From: an uncultured Polycyclovorans sp.
GTDB lineage: Bacteria; Pseudomonadota; Gammaproteobacteria; Nevskiales; Nevskiaceae
DNA: 48,159 bases
Assembly: GCA_936928855.1 (NCBI GenBank)
Contig: CAKZHZ010000064.1
Span: 1 to 48,159, forward strand
Reading direction: 5' to 3'
How positions within the stretch are numbered: the first letter of the stretch is position 1; each line of letters starts with the position of its first letter. Under the pieces are notes generated by a model that saw only the letters and a list, made by a program, of their open reading frames with translations, ran no database searches and was not told the DNA's origin. Below are positions 8,148 to 16,386 of this stretch, piece by piece. A program made the translations under genes and the position numbers.

Positions 8148-9466
8148 AGCGTTTTCACCAGCACGATGCTGTTCCGCTGATAGTTGTAGAGCTGCTTGCG
8201 CGCCACCGGCAGGTCCTCGACGCTGCGCTGCACGAAGCCGTGCTCGATGAACCAGTGCGGTGAGTGCGTGGTGAGGCTGAACAGCTGTTTGAGGCCCTGC
8301 TGCCGCGCTTCCTGCTCCACCCGCTTCAACAGCGCGGCGGCACGGCCGGCGCGACGATAGTCCGGATGCACGGCCACGCAGGCGAACTCGCCGATGCCGG
8401 CGTCGGGGAAGGGCAGCAGGGCGCAGCAGGCGATCACCATGCCGTCGCGCACGATGACATTGAAATGGCCGATCTCCAGTTCCAGCTGCTCGCGCGAGCG
8501 CGGCACCAGCACGCCACTGGCTTCCAGCGGCTGGATCAGTTGCAGTACGCCGCCGACATCCTCGATGGTGGCGTCGCGGGTGGCCTCGTAGTCGTCATCG
8601 GCATAGAGCATCAGGCCCACACCGTCGCGGGTGTAGAGCTCGCGCAGCAGCACGCCGTCGGCATCCTCGCCGATCAGGTGGATGCGTTTGACGCCGCGGC
8701 GACCGGCACGGATGGCGGCATGCAGGATGCCGCGGTCCTCCGGTGACACATGGTTGGCATCCGCCAGCAGCGCCTCGGCTTCCGCCAGCGCCAGCTGACC
8801 GACATCGCCGGCATCTTCCGCCACCCGCCAGCCGCGCGGGTCCGATGGCAGCACGAACACCAGCTTGTCCGCCCCCAGCGCGGTGGCGGTGGCCGTGGCC
8901 ACGTCCTCGGCGCGCAGGTTGAAGATCTCGCCGGTGGGCGAGTAGCCCACGGGGGAGAGCAGGGCGATGCGGTCCTTGTCCAGCACATCGCGCAGGGTGT
9001 CCACATCCACCCGCCGCACCTCGCCGGTGAACTGGTGATCCACCCCGCCGCGCACCCCGACCGGGCGCGCGGTCACCCAGTTGCCACTGGTGACGCGCAG
9101 GCGGGCACCGCCCATGGGGGTGCTGGCCAGGCCCGTCGACAGGCGCGCCTCGATCTCCATCCGCAGGCTGCCCACCGCCGCCTTCACGCATTCCAGGGCA
9201 GCGCGGTCGGTGACCCGCAGGTCGCCCTGGTACAGCGGCTGCAGCCCCTGGCTGCTCATGCGGGCATCGATCTGCGGGCGGGCGCCATGCACCAGCACCA
9301 GCTTCACGCCCAGGCTGTGCAGCAGCGCCACGTCGTAGAGAAATGCATCGAAATCCGCGCGGCAGGCCGCCTCACCGCCGAAGGCGATGACGAAGACCTT
9401 GCCGTGATGGGCATGCGCGTACGGCGCGGCGGCCCGCAGGGCGGCAATGAAGGCGCTGTGATCCAT
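8144..9466 (-). CDS. argA: Amino-acid N-acetyltransferase (N-acetylglutamate synthase)
   Basis: First step of arginine synthesis: acetylation of glutamate. 440 residues. An N-terminal amino acid kinase-like domain (KVFVIAFGGEAA, LVLVHGARPQID, LLSPVGYSPTGEIFN), the usual seat of arginine feedback, is followed by a C-terminal GNAT domain (VHPDYRRAGRAAALL; ending QLYNYQRNSIVL). The N-terminus MDHSAFIAALRAAAPYAHAH is the usual ArgA start, supporting ATG 9466 over further upstream codons. It is first of argA-bioA-rsmE-pyrC. A TATACT box 7 bases before the ATG suggests a leaderless message; no Shine-Dalgarno is seen. Confidence 0.95.
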   Translation of the reverse strand: MDHSAFIAALRAAAPYAHAHHGKVFVIAFGGEAACRADFDAFLYDVALLHSLGVKLVLVHGARPQIDARMSSQGLQPLYQGDLRVTDRAALECVKAAVGSLRMEIEARLSTGLASTPMGGARLRVTSGNWVTARPVGVRGGVDHQFTGEVRRVDVDTLRDVLDKDRIALLSPVGYSPTGEIFNLRAEDVATATATALGADKLVFVLPSDPRGWRVAEDAGDVGQLALAEAEALLADANHVSPEDRGILHAAIRAGRRGVKRIHLIGEDADGVLLRELYTRDGVGLMLYADDDYEATRDATIEDVGGVLQLIQPLEASGVLVPRSREQLELEIGHFNVIVRDGMVIACCALLPFPDAGIGEFACVAVHPDYRRAGRAAALLKRVEQEARQQGLKQLFSLTTHSPHWFIEHGFVQRSVEDLPVARKQLYNYQRNSIVLVKTL

Positions 9467-9473
9467 GGCGCGC

Positions 9474-9479
9474 AGTATA
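9474..9479 (-). promoter_or_regulatory. Candidate -10 box of the argA operon promoter (leaderless)
   Basis: TATACT on the minus strand, seven bases before the argA ATG at 9466. Transcription would start at or next to the start codon. The -35 region is GC-rich and poorly matched. Confidence 0.5.
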
Positions 9480-9624
9480 CGGCGCGCCCCCGGCGTGGGC
9501 CCCTTATGGGGGGTGCGCCCCCGATCTGGGGGGCGCTGGCGGGGCCTGCGGATTCCTAAGGTCGGCCGGTGCCGCGGCGGGTGGTCTGCCGCGGACGATT
9601 GATATCGACCATGAGGGATACAAG

Positions 9625-10185
9625 ATGAAACTGAAGGCATGGATGGTGGTTCCGGCGGCGCTGGTGCTCGCGGCCTGCGACAGCGGTGGCGGTGGGGGTG
9701 GCAAGACCGTGGCCGGTGTGGCCGGGGCAGACAACTGCACGGTGACCGTTCCGATGTCGGTTACCGGGGAGCTGACGCCGATGTACAGCTGGGATGTGCC
9801 GGACAGCGACGATGGCGTGTTCAACCTCTCCGTGATCCGGGTGGAAAACATCGACTACATCGCTTCGAATCCGACCACCTGCTTTGCCACCACGCCGGGT
9901 GCGGAAGTGGACGAACGCTGCAAGATTGCCTACGCCCGTACCTCGGGTCCTGATCTAAGCAATCCTGAAGTGCCGCAGAACATCGTGACTTCACCCGTGA
10001 TGCATGGCGCGGCGAGCAGCGGCTTTGATGTCATCGCGCTGACCCAGGAGTCGCCTCTGGAAAATGGTGTTGAGTACCAGGCCTCCGTGGTTCGCGCCCT
10101 GGACAACAACAGCGCGCAAGCCTGTGGCTGCATGCGCTTTGTGGCGGGCACGGCGGACAGCAGCGACACGCTCTGCGGCAGCTGA
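9625..10185 (+). CDS. Small Cys-rich lipoprotein of unknown function
   Basis: 186 residues with a clear lipoprotein signal: MKLKAWMVV, a hydrophobic core, then LAAC with Cys18 as the lipidated residue. A Gly-rich linker (SGGGGGGK) follows. The mature part has several further Cys (in DNCTV, TTCFAT, ERCKIA, ACGCMRF and the C-terminal TLCGS), so disulfides are likely. I recognise no domain. The start is supported by GAGGG about 8 bases upstream. It is a single gene with its own terminator. The fold and partner are unknown. Confidence 0.75.
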   Translation: MKLKAWMVVPAALVLAACDSGGGGGGKTVAGVAGADNCTVTVPMSVTGELTPMYSWDVPDSDDGVFNLSVIRVENIDYIASNPTTCFATTPGAEVDERCKIAYARTSGPDLSNPEVPQNIVTSPVMHGAASSGFDVIALTQESPLENGVEYQASVVRALDNNSAQACGCMRFVAGTADSSDTLCGS

Positions 10186-10199
10186 TCGAGCGGCGTCAG

Positions 10200-10233
10200 G
10201 CCCGGGTGGCTTCAATGCCATCCGGGCTTTTTT
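10200..10233 (+). terminator. Rho-independent terminator
   Basis: GCCCGGGTGGC (10200-10210) pairs with GCCATCCGGGC (10217-10227) around a 6-base loop, followed by six T residues (10228-10233). It ends the small lipoprotein gene. Confidence 0.88.
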
Positions 10234-10240
10234 GTTGGCC

Positions 10241-11185
10241 TCACCCCACTCCCATCACCCACTCACTGAAGTGGTGCAGCGGGCCAACGCTGGCGAGCGT
10301 TGCGCCGAGCAGGACGAGCGCGAACAGCGCCAGGCGGGCGCGGACGTGGCGGGGCTCGACGGGTGGGTGCAGCAGACGATGGATGCGGGCCGTGAGATCG
10401 CCTTCGGCGAAGGCGCTGTGGCCGAGGCCGATGGGGGGCTGTGTCAGGCGTTGCACCTGGATCAGGGTTTCCGCGACCTGCCGGGGGCCGCTGACGGTGG
10501 CGGCGTGGTGGTCGGCGAGGTGTTCGCTGGTCTGCTGAAGGTCCATCAGCAGCGTGCGGCTGTGCGGCAGCAGGCGGGACAGGCCGGCCAGCAGATGTCG
10601 CAGCGGGTCGCGGCGCTGACGATGGGTGTGTTCGTGGGCCAGCACGATGGCCACCGCCTCCGCGCTCAGCGCCTGCGTCAGCCCTTGCGTGAGCCAGACC
10701 CGGGGGCGCCACAGGCCGGTGGTCAGCGCCAGCGCACGCGGATGATCGATCAGGTGGTGGCCCTGCGGCTGCGGGCAGGCGCCGGCGGCGCCGAGGCGAC
10801 GCAGGGCGGCGTGGTGTCGGCGCAGCGGCTGCAATCGGCGCCCCAGGTGCGCCAGCATCAGCAGCAGGGACAGCCCGCCCAGCACGGCCATCATCGGCGG
10901 TGCCAGCGCGGCGGGGCTGTGCGCGCTGCAATCGGTGCCGGCATGGCAGTGGTCGGAGACCAGCCAGGGCTCCAAGCCGGGGCTGGCCAGCAAGATCGTG
11001 ATGAGGGCCGACAGGCCCAGGGGCAGCAGGGCGATGGTCATCAGCACCGGCGCTGCGCGCTGCGGGGTCAGGCGCTGCAACTGCGGCCGGAGCAGCGGGT
11101 AGAGCCCGTTGGCCAATGCTTCCAGCAGCAGCCACAGCAGCCCGGCCAGCAGCAGGTTGACCGCCAGATCCGGGGCATCGGTCAT
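10241..11185 (-). CDS. M56-family (BlaR1/MecR1-like) membrane metallopeptidase
   Basis: 314 residues. Several N-terminal membrane helices (about 10-30, 45-67, 97-115) precede a cytoplasmic gluzincin domain with the zinc motif HEHTH (184-188, in VLAHEHTHRQRRDP) and a downstream EHLADHHA segment. It closes with another hydrophobic helix. It lacks the penicillin-binding sensor domain of true BlaR1, so the signal is unknown. It lies directly after a BlaI-family repressor (one base between stop and ATG). In such pairs the peptidase inactivates the repressor on signal; that role here is inferred from family knowledge. Confidence 0.85.
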   Translation of the reverse strand: MTDAPDLAVNLLLAGLLWLLLEALANGLYPLLRPQLQRLTPQRAAPVLMTIALLPLGLSALITILLASPGLEPWLVSDHCHAGTDCSAHSPAALAPPMMAVLGGLSLLLMLAHLGRRLQPLRRHHAALRRLGAAGACPQPQGHHLIDHPRALALTTGLWRPRVWLTQGLTQALSAEAVAIVLAHEHTHRQRRDPLRHLLAGLSRLLPHSRTLLMDLQQTSEHLADHHAATVSGPRQVAETLIQVQRLTQPPIGLGHSAFAEGDLTARIHRLLHPPVEPRHVRARLALFALVLLGATLASVGPLHHFSEWVMGVG

Positions 11186-11186
11186 G

Positions 11187-11582
11187 TCAGGGGCCCCCGG
11201 AGCGCTGTCGCGCGATCCAGGCCTCCAGCGCCTGCAAGGTGGTTTCGTCCACCGGCTGCGCAACGTCAACGAAGCCGCTGGCGGCGGCGGGTTGGCGCAG
11301 CGATGCCACCAGCTCCGCCACCAGGCTGGCGGTGAGGTGATCGCGGCTGACGGCGGGGCGGTACTGGAAGGCACGCCCACTCTTTTCGCGCGTGAGCAGC
11401 TGCTTGCGCACCAGCCGCTCCAGGGTGGACTGCACGGTGCTCAGCGACAGCTCGCGTTCGCCCGCCAGCCGCGTGTGGGTGGACTGCGCACAGGCGGCGC
11501 CTTCGGCCCACAGATGTTCCAGCACGCGGCGCTCAAGGCCACCGAGGGCGGGCATTCTGCGCGAGTGTCCACGGAGGGTCAT
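11187..11582 (-). CDS. BlaI/MecI/CopY-family transcriptional repressor
   Basis: 131 residues. The winged-helix domain reads LGGLERRVLEHLW, LSLSTVQSTLERLVRKQLL, and KSGRAFQYRPAVSRD, the usual BlaI pattern, followed by a short dimerisation tail. ATG 11582 gives an N-terminal extension; ATG 11555 (MPALGGLERR) is the more family-like start. A consensus promoter (TTGACA, 17 bases, AACAAT) ends 6 bases before ATG 11582, which favours a leaderless message starting there. It is the partner of the M56 peptidase. The nearest divergent target is the TonB receptor; its own promoter is the other likely target. Confidence 0.88.
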   Translation of the reverse strand: MTLRGHSRRMPALGGLERRVLEHLWAEGAACAQSTHTRLAGERELSLSTVQSTLERLVRKQLLTREKSGRAFQYRPAVSRDHLTASLVAELVASLRQPAAASGFVDVAQPVDETTLQALEAWIARQRSGGP

Positions 11583-11588
11583 GGCGCG

Positions 11589-11617
11589 ATTGTTCAGTGC
11601 GCTGGACAGGCTGTCAA
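11589..11617 (-). promoter_or_regulatory. Sigma70-like promoter of the blaI-M56 pair
   Basis: Minus-strand TTGACA (11612-11617), a 17-base spacer, and AACAAT (11589-11594), then 6 bases to ATG 11582. It is the best -35 match in the window, and the transcript would be leaderless. Confidence 0.6.
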
Positions 11618-11651
11618 AAACCGATCTGTTCTCGATCTTGGTTGCGTCGGC

Positions 11652-11657
11652 TAGGGT
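11652..11657 (+). promoter_or_regulatory. Candidate -10 box for the TonB receptor
   Basis: TAGGGT, six bases before the ATG at 11664 and 33 before the preferred ATG at 11691. The -35 is not evident. The region is shared with the divergent blaI promoter, so a BlaI operator here could control both. Confidence 0.35.
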
Positions 11658-11690
11658 CCCGGCATGACAACAACACGGGGGAGCGGGACG

Positions 11691-13730
11691 ATGCGGATAC
11701 TGCTGGGCGTGCTGGCGGGTGGATGGATGGGCGGGGTCGTCGCGGGCGGACTGCCCGCCACCCCCATGGACACGCTCCGGGTGGAAGGCGAGCGCGGCCT
11801 GGCGCAGTCCGCCTCCGAAGGGCTGGTCACCGCGGCGCAGCTGGAGGCCCGGCCGGTGACGCGGGTGGCCGAGCTGCTGGAGTTCGTGCCCGGCATGATC
11901 GCCACCCAGCACAGCGGCGAGGGCAAGGCCAACCAGTATTTCCTGCGCGGCTTCAACCTCGACCACGGCACCGACTTCGCCAGCTTCGTCGACGGCATGC
12001 CGGTGAATATGCGCTCGCACGGGCATGGGCAGGGCTATTCCGATCTCAATTTCCTCATCCCCGAGCTGGTGCACTCGCTGGCCTACCGTAAGGGGCCGTA
12101 CTACGCCGATGTGGGCGATTTCTCCGCCGCCGGCAGTGCCGACTTCGTGCTGCGGCGCGAGCTGGACGCGCCGCTGCTGAGTTTCACCGGCGGAGAGAAC
12201 GGGTTTGTGCGCGGCCTTGCGGCCGGCAGCGTGGCGGCGGCGGAGGGGCGGTTCACCCTGGCGGCGGACGTGACCCGGTATGAGGGCCCGTGGGTGCTGG
12301 ACCAGGACCTGTCCGCCCTGAAATGGCTGGGGCGGTACAGCCGCGGCAGTGTCGCCGATGGCTTCGACATCACGCTGATGGGCTACGACAGCCAGTGGGA
12401 TGCGACTGACCAGATTCCCGCCCGCGCGGTGGCCGATGGCCGCATTGACCGCCTCGGCTTCATCGACCCCACCGTGGGCGGCGACAGTGCGCGGTACAGC
12501 CTGTCATTCAACTGGCGCCGCCCGGCAGGCGAGGGGCGCTGGGCGCTGTCCGGTTATGCCATCGACTATGCGATGGACCTGTTCTCCAACTTCACCTATT
12601 TCCTCGAAGACCCGGTCAACGGCGACCAGTTCGAGCAGCTGGACGAGCGCCGCATCTACGGCCTCAGCGGCCTGCGCCAGTGGCCCCTGCCGAGCACCCT
12701 GCCGGGCAGCATCGAAGTGGGCGCCGAACTGCGCCACGACGCCATCTCCGATGTCGGCCTGTTCCACACCCAGGCACGCCAGCGCCTCGACACCATCCGC
12801 CGTGACCAGATCGACGAAACCAGCCTGGGCGCCTACGCGCAGCTGCGGCTGCTGCCCACCGAGCGGCTGCGCGTGGTGGCCGGCCTGCGGGTGGACGGCT
12901 ATCGCTTTGATGTGGACGCGGACCTGCCCGAAAACGGCGGCCGTGCCGATGACCACATCGTGTCGCCCAAGCTCAGCCTCAGCTACGACGTGGCGGCGCC
13001 GCTGACCGTGTTCGTCAACGCCGGCCGGGGCTTTCACAGCAACGATGCCCGCGGCACCACCATCGCCTTCGACCCGGCGGCGGACGTGCCGACTCCGGTG
13101 GACCCGGTGGCGCCGCTGGTGGCGGCGGATGCGGTGGATGTCGGCATGCTCGCCCGTATCCGCCCGCAGTTCCTGCTGTCCGCCACGCTGTGGGGGCTGA
13201 AGCTCGATTCCGAGCTGGTGTACGTCGGCGATGCCGGTGCCACCGAGGCCTCGGATGCCAGCAAGCGTTACGGCATCGAAGTGGCGGCCTACCTCACACC
13301 ACAGCCCTGGCTGATCGTGGACATCGACTACGCCTGGTCTCACGCCCGCTTCGACATCCGGGACCCCGCCGACCGCATCCCCGGCGCCGTCGAACAGGTG
13401 GTCTCCCTGGGCGTGACCGTGACCGATCACGGGCGCCTGTCCGGTGGCCTGCGTCTGCGGTACCTCGGCGCTGCCCCGCTGATCGAGGACAACAGCGTGC
13501 GCTCGCGCGGCACCACGGTGGTCAACCTGCAAGCCGCGTATCAGCTCACCCCGCAGTTCTCGCTGGGGGCCGGTGTATTCAACCTGCTGGACAGCGACGA
13601 CAACGACATCACCTACTTCTACGCCTCCCGCCTGCCGGGCGAGCCGGCGGAGGGCGTGGAAGACGTGCACCTGCACCCGGTGGAGCCACGGCAGCTGCGC
13701 GCCACCCTGCGGTACCGGTGGGGCGGCTGA
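11691..13730 (+). CDS. TonB-dependent outer-membrane receptor
   Basis: 679 residues. A signal peptide (MRILLGVLAGGWMGG, Ala-Gly cleavage region) is followed by a TonB-box-like DTLRVEG (about 27-33) and the plug (VAELLEFVPGMIATQHSGEGKANQYFLRGFNLDHGTDF begins it). The plug includes the His-rich turn MRSHGHGQGY. A 22-strand-type barrel ends in Arg/Trp-rich RYRWGG. The ligand is not predictable. ATG 11691 is chosen because GGAG lies 7 bases upstream and the signal peptide starts there; ATG 11664 would add nine residues. It is divergent from the BlaI/M56 pair. Metal or siderophore uptake is possible but unproven. Confidence 0.88.
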   Translation: MRILLGVLAGGWMGGVVAGGLPATPMDTLRVEGERGLAQSASEGLVTAAQLEARPVTRVAELLEFVPGMIATQHSGEGKANQYFLRGFNLDHGTDFASFVDGMPVNMRSHGHGQGYSDLNFLIPELVHSLAYRKGPYYADVGDFSAAGSADFVLRRELDAPLLSFTGGENGFVRGLAAGSVAAAEGRFTLAADVTRYEGPWVLDQDLSALKWLGRYSRGSVADGFDITLMGYDSQWDATDQIPARAVADGRIDRLGFIDPTVGGDSARYSLSFNWRRPAGEGRWALSGYAIDYAMDLFSNFTYFLEDPVNGDQFEQLDERRIYGLSGLRQWPLPSTLPGSIEVGAELRHDAISDVGLFHTQARQRLDTIRRDQIDETSLGAYAQLRLLPTERLRVVAGLRVDGYRFDVDADLPENGGRADDHIVSPKLSLSYDVAAPLTVFVNAGRGFHSNDARGTTIAFDPAADVPTPVDPVAPLVAADAVDVGMLARIRPQFLLSATLWGLKLDSELVYVGDAGATEASDASKRYGIEVAAYLTPQPWLIVDIDYAWSHARFDIRDPADRIPGAVEQVVSLGVTVTDHGRLSGGLRLRYLGAAPLIEDNSVRSRGTTVVNLQAAYQLTPQFSLGAGVFNLLDSDDNDITYFYASRLPGEPAEGVEDVHLHPVEPRQLRATLRYRWGG

Positions 13731-13748
13731 GGCCGGGCGGGGAGTGTT

Positions 13749-13766
13749 GCGCCCCGGCCGGGGCGC
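13749..13766. repeat. Perfect 18-bp GC palindrome
   Basis: GCGCCCCGGCCGGGGCGC lies just after the TonB receptor stop. It could be a terminator stem without a T run, or a protein site. A second perfect palindrome centred on CGGCCG lies after ubiI (24089-24104). Confidence 0.6.
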
Positions 13767-13854
13767 TGGCATGGTTCGGGCCTAGTGGATGCCGTTCCCC
13801 TCGGCCACAGGCGCAGGGGCAAGGTTCCATCGAACAGGCACAAGGACAGCGCCG

Positions 13855-14547
13855 ATGTCGAACGTGGATCGCATCATCGTATTGGGGGCGGCCCTCTGCG
13901 GCATCGCCATGGTGGTGTTGTCGGTGTGGATGCTGACGCGCTACCCCGCCACCGCCGACCTGACCGACGGCTACCGCACCCCCGTCCTCGCCTTCGAGTT
14001 CGCCCAAACGCCCGCCGACCTCGCCTTCATGACCGGCGATAGCGACAGCGCCGTCCGCCACCGCGCCGCCATGGCCGCCGGCCAGCAGCTCGACACCGCC
14101 TTCCCCGTCGCCTACGCCGGCCTCATCGTCTTCCTCCTGCTCGGCCAGGCCCGCCGCGGCCGCAAGCTCGCCTGGGCCGGCGCACTCATCGGCCTCCTCA
14201 TCGTCCCCGCCGACTGGCACGAAAACGCCGTCATGGCCGCCGTGCTCAACACCCTCTCCGCCGGCGATCCCGTCGCCCCCCTGCTGCCCACCCTGTGGAC
14301 CGCCACCTGGCTCAAGTGGGGTGCCATTGCGGTTGCCCTGGCAACGCTGGGGTTGGGCGCACTGCGCGAGCGTCAGCGCGTCAACGGCGGCTTGGCTCTA
14401 CTGGCCGCGATTCTGATTGCTGCCACCGCGGCGCAGGGCGCGCCGGGCTGGTTGGCGGAAGGAATGATGGTGGGGTTGTCGCTGAGTTTGTTGGGGTTGG
14501 CGGTGGGGGCGACGAGGAGGGCGGCAATCAAGAACAATCGTTGTTGA
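13855..14547 (+). CDS. Multi-pass membrane protein of unknown function
   Basis: 230 residues with five or six predicted membrane helices: IIVLGAALCGIAMVVLSVWML (about 7-27), then segments around AYAGLIVFLLLG, AGALIGLLIVPADW, WGAIAVALATLGLGAL, LALLAAILIAATAA and MVGLSLSLLGLAVGA. No conserved domain is recognised. ATG 13855 follows AAGGACA and begins at the first helix; an upstream in-frame start at 13789 would add an unlikely polar leader. Part of the coding strand (about 13960-14290) is strikingly rich in C-ending codons, while the 3' part is G-rich. Its neighbours are unrelated. Confidence 0.65.
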   Translation: MSNVDRIIVLGAALCGIAMVVLSVWMLTRYPATADLTDGYRTPVLAFEFAQTPADLAFMTGDSDSAVRHRAAMAAGQQLDTAFPVAYAGLIVFLLLGQARRGRKLAWAGALIGLLIVPADWHENAVMAAVLNTLSAGDPVAPLLPTLWTATWLKWGAIAVALATLGLGALRERQRVNGGLALLAAILIAATAAQGAPGWLAEGMMVGLSLSLLGLAVGATRRAAIKNNRC

Positions 14548-14558
14548 GGAAGGAACGG

Positions 14559-14870
14559 ATGAGCATCGAAAAATGTGCAGATATTGAAGGCCATATCGCC
14601 AACTTGGAGCGTCAAATCCTGGAGGCTAAAGACGCGGTGCGGTCTTGGGTCAACGCAAATACAAATCTGTCACACAGCGCTGCGAAGGCCCGAGCAGAAA
14701 ATCAGGGTGCGGGCCGAGGCTTCATGGGCGGCCTTTTGGGTTCCAAGTACAGAGCAGCGGTAAGAGCCGGTGCTGCAGCTTCCAATGCAGCCATTGCAAG
14801 AGAGGTTGCTAAAGAAAGAGCAGCTCCGTTCCAGGCTGTCGGGGCGGAGTTGTCGTTCCGGGTCACATGA
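14559..14870 (+). CDS. Small hypothetical coiled-coil protein
   Basis: 103 residues, cytoplasmic. The N-terminal half is a heptad-like helix (IEGHIANLERQILEAKDAVRSW); a Gly-rich turn (GAGRGFMGGLLGS) and an Ala-rich helix follow. GAGGAAGG lies 6-7 bases before ATG 14559. Its base composition is lower in GC than its neighbours, which hints at acquisition. It follows the membrane protein by 11 bases, and its stop overlaps the next start (ATGA). I do not recognise the family. Confidence 0.6.
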   Translation: MSIEKCADIEGHIANLERQILEAKDAVRSWVNANTNLSHSAAKARAENQGAGRGFMGGLLGSKYRAAVRAGAAASNAAIAREVAKERAAPFQAVGAELSFRVT

Positions 14871-15358
14871 GGAGCAGTGACGTGCGCAACCCGTTTTCGA
14901 TTCGGTTTGAGTCCAGGCTCATGGCGCCGCCTGAGCGCGTCTGGGCGTGGATAACTTCGGTCAAGGGCATCTCTGCGGAGATGTGGCCGTATTTTCGGAT
15001 GACGGTGCCGAAGGATGTGGAGTCCCTGGCTGACGTGCAGATGCAGCCGGGTGTCCGGATGTTTCGCAGCTACGTGTTTCTGTTCGGCATTCTGCCGATC
15101 GACTACTCGGACATGACCCTGCTGGAGCTGACTCCGGGCAGTGGCTTTATCGAGCAATCACCGATGGGCTCGATGAAGTTGTGGCGCCACGAGCGATATA
15201 TCGCACCTTGTGGTTCGGGTTCCGGGGCGGTTGTGCTGGTCGACCAGCTCACGTTTCAACCGCGGATGGCTCGCCGGCTGGTGGGGTGGTTCATCGGACA
15301 CGTCTTCACCCATCGGCACAAGGTGCTCCGCGCAAACCTTGATGGCGCCTCCTGCTAA
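14867..15358 (+). CDS. SRPBCC-like (START/polyketide cyclase fold) protein
   Basis: 163 residues. The opening FSIRFESRLMAPPERVWAWITSVKGI followed by EMWPYFRMTV has the strand-helix start of SRPBCC ligand-binding proteins. The C-terminal part LVDQLTFQPRMARRLVGWFIGHVFTHRHKVL matches their long C-terminal helix with an RH/K ending. It probably binds a small hydrophobic molecule; the ligand is unknown. ATG 14867 overlaps the previous stop, but GTG 14882 has a better Shine-Dalgarno (GAGGAG, 7 bases) and removes five residues. Either could be the true start. Confidence 0.65.
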   Translation: MRSSDVRNPFSIRFESRLMAPPERVWAWITSVKGISAEMWPYFRMTVPKDVESLADVQMQPGVRMFRSYVFLFGILPIDYSDMTLLELTPGSGFIEQSPMGSMKLWRHERYIAPCGSGSGAVVLVDQLTFQPRMARRLVGWFIGHVFTHRHKVLRANLDGASC

Positions 15359-15440
15359 GCCTGTTCGGCGTCAGGCTGCAGCCTCGGGGCGTCCTCTTGG
15401 GCGGTGTGCAGCACACGACCCCGCCGTTGGCAGCATCCTC

Positions 15441-15469
15441 TTGGCTCCACTGCTGTTGGCACCGATAAT
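15441..15469 (+). promoter_or_regulatory. Sigma70-like promoter of the GNAT gene
   Basis: TTGGCT (15441-15446), a 17-base spacer, and GATAAT (15464-15469). The expected start is near 15476, giving a leader of about 80 bases before ATG 15556. The rest of 15359-15555 shows nothing else I can name. Confidence 0.5.
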
Positions 15470-15555
15470 CGGCCCGTGTCTGGAGGTGCGCAGTTGAGGT
15501 GTTGAGACCTACGGCTCACCAGCGTCCAGATGGATGCCCTTCAATCGAGTCCCTC

Positions 15556-16185
15556 ATGACGTTTGTCCAGCCCGTTACCCTTTCAGCACATGGGGTGAAG
15601 CTCGTCCCCCTGGGGGTGGAGCACGAAGCTGGCCTGCGGAATGCGGCTGCGGACGGTGCCCTGTGGAATCTTCGGGTGACGTCGGTGCCTGCGCCGGACG
15701 AAACGCCTGGCTATATCGATGTGGCGTTGCAGCGTCGTGCGGAGGGAGTGAGGTTCGCCTTCGCGGTGATGGAGGCGGCGACTGGGACGGTGTTGGGCTC
15801 GACGAGTTATCACGACATCCTGCCGGAGGTGAAGCGGGTCGAGATCGGCTACACCTGGTACGCGCAGCGCGTGCAGCGCACGCATGTGAACACGGCCTGT
15901 AAATGGCTCCTGCTGACGCACGCCTTCGACACGCTGGGCTGCAATGTAGTGGGTTGGCGGACCGACAATTTCAACTTTGTCAGCCAGCGTGCCATCGAGC
16001 GCCTGGGCGCCCGCAAGGATGGGGTGATTCGGGGGAACTCCCTGCGCCGCGACGGCACGATCCGTGACACCGTGATGTACAGCCTCCACAAGGGCGAATG
16101 GCCCGAGGTACGGGCGCACCTGAACCATTTGTTGCGTCGCGCCGGCCATTCGCGCGTGGCGGAAAGGGGCGGCGCTTCGGGATAG
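15556..16185 (+). CDS. GNAT-family N-acetyltransferase (RimJ/RimL-like)
   Basis: 209 residues. The layout LVPLGVEHEAGL, FAVMEAATGTVLGSTSYHDI, RVEIGYTWYAQRVQRTHVNTACKWLLLTHAF and GWRTDNFNFVSQRAIERLGARKDGVIR is that of RimJ/RimL-type acetyltransferases, which act on protein N-termini, amino acids or antibiotics. The acetyl-CoA loop reads QRVQRTHVN, lacking the usual GxG/A glycines, as in some members. The target is unknown. ATG 15556 begins at the first domain residues; an upstream frame to 15499 is open but has no better start. Confidence 0.82.
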   Translation: MTFVQPVTLSAHGVKLVPLGVEHEAGLRNAAADGALWNLRVTSVPAPDETPGYIDVALQRRAEGVRFAFAVMEAATGTVLGSTSYHDILPEVKRVEIGYTWYAQRVQRTHVNTACKWLLLTHAFDTLGCNVVGWRTDNFNFVSQRAIERLGARKDGVIRGNSLRRDGTIRDTVMYSLHKGEWPEVRAHLNHLLRRAGHSRVAERGGASG

Positions 16186-16240
16186 CGCCCCCTTGATGCC
16201 ACGCCCGATGTCCGGTGGCGTGCCATGCTGGCGCGTACCT

Positions 16241-16263
16241 ACAGGGTGTCGTTGGCCTATACT
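16241..16263 (+). promoter_or_regulatory. Candidate promoter (-10 TATACT) for the 16387 gene
   Basis: TATACT at 16258-16263 with a 17-base spacer to a poor -35 (GTACCT). The leader to ATG 16387 would be about 115 bases and contains repeated GCAAGC/GCTTGC words that can pair. Function unknown. Confidence 0.35.
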
Positions 16264-16386
16264 CGCTGCAGGGTGCACTTGGGGCGCCCTTCTCGCGAAA
16301 GCGCAAGCACCCGTAATCTCCGCAAGCACTGCGCTTGCATACCCTCCCAGGCCGCGAAGCGAGCAGGCCGGCATTCAGGAGCTGGT

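Noticed and set aside
10064..11335. 423-codon plus-strand open frame
   Set aside because: Antisense to the M56 peptidase gene, and it starts inside the small lipoprotein gene. No recognisable domain.
11620..11645. BlaI operator dyad AACCGATC..GATCTTGGTT
   Set aside because: The arms are out of register by two bases and lack the TACA/TGTA core of known BlaI sites. Too weak to call.
14559..15358. Toxin-antitoxin pair
   Set aside because: The gene overlap and small first protein fit, but the second protein looks like an SRPBCC fold and neither has a known toxin or antitoxin motif.
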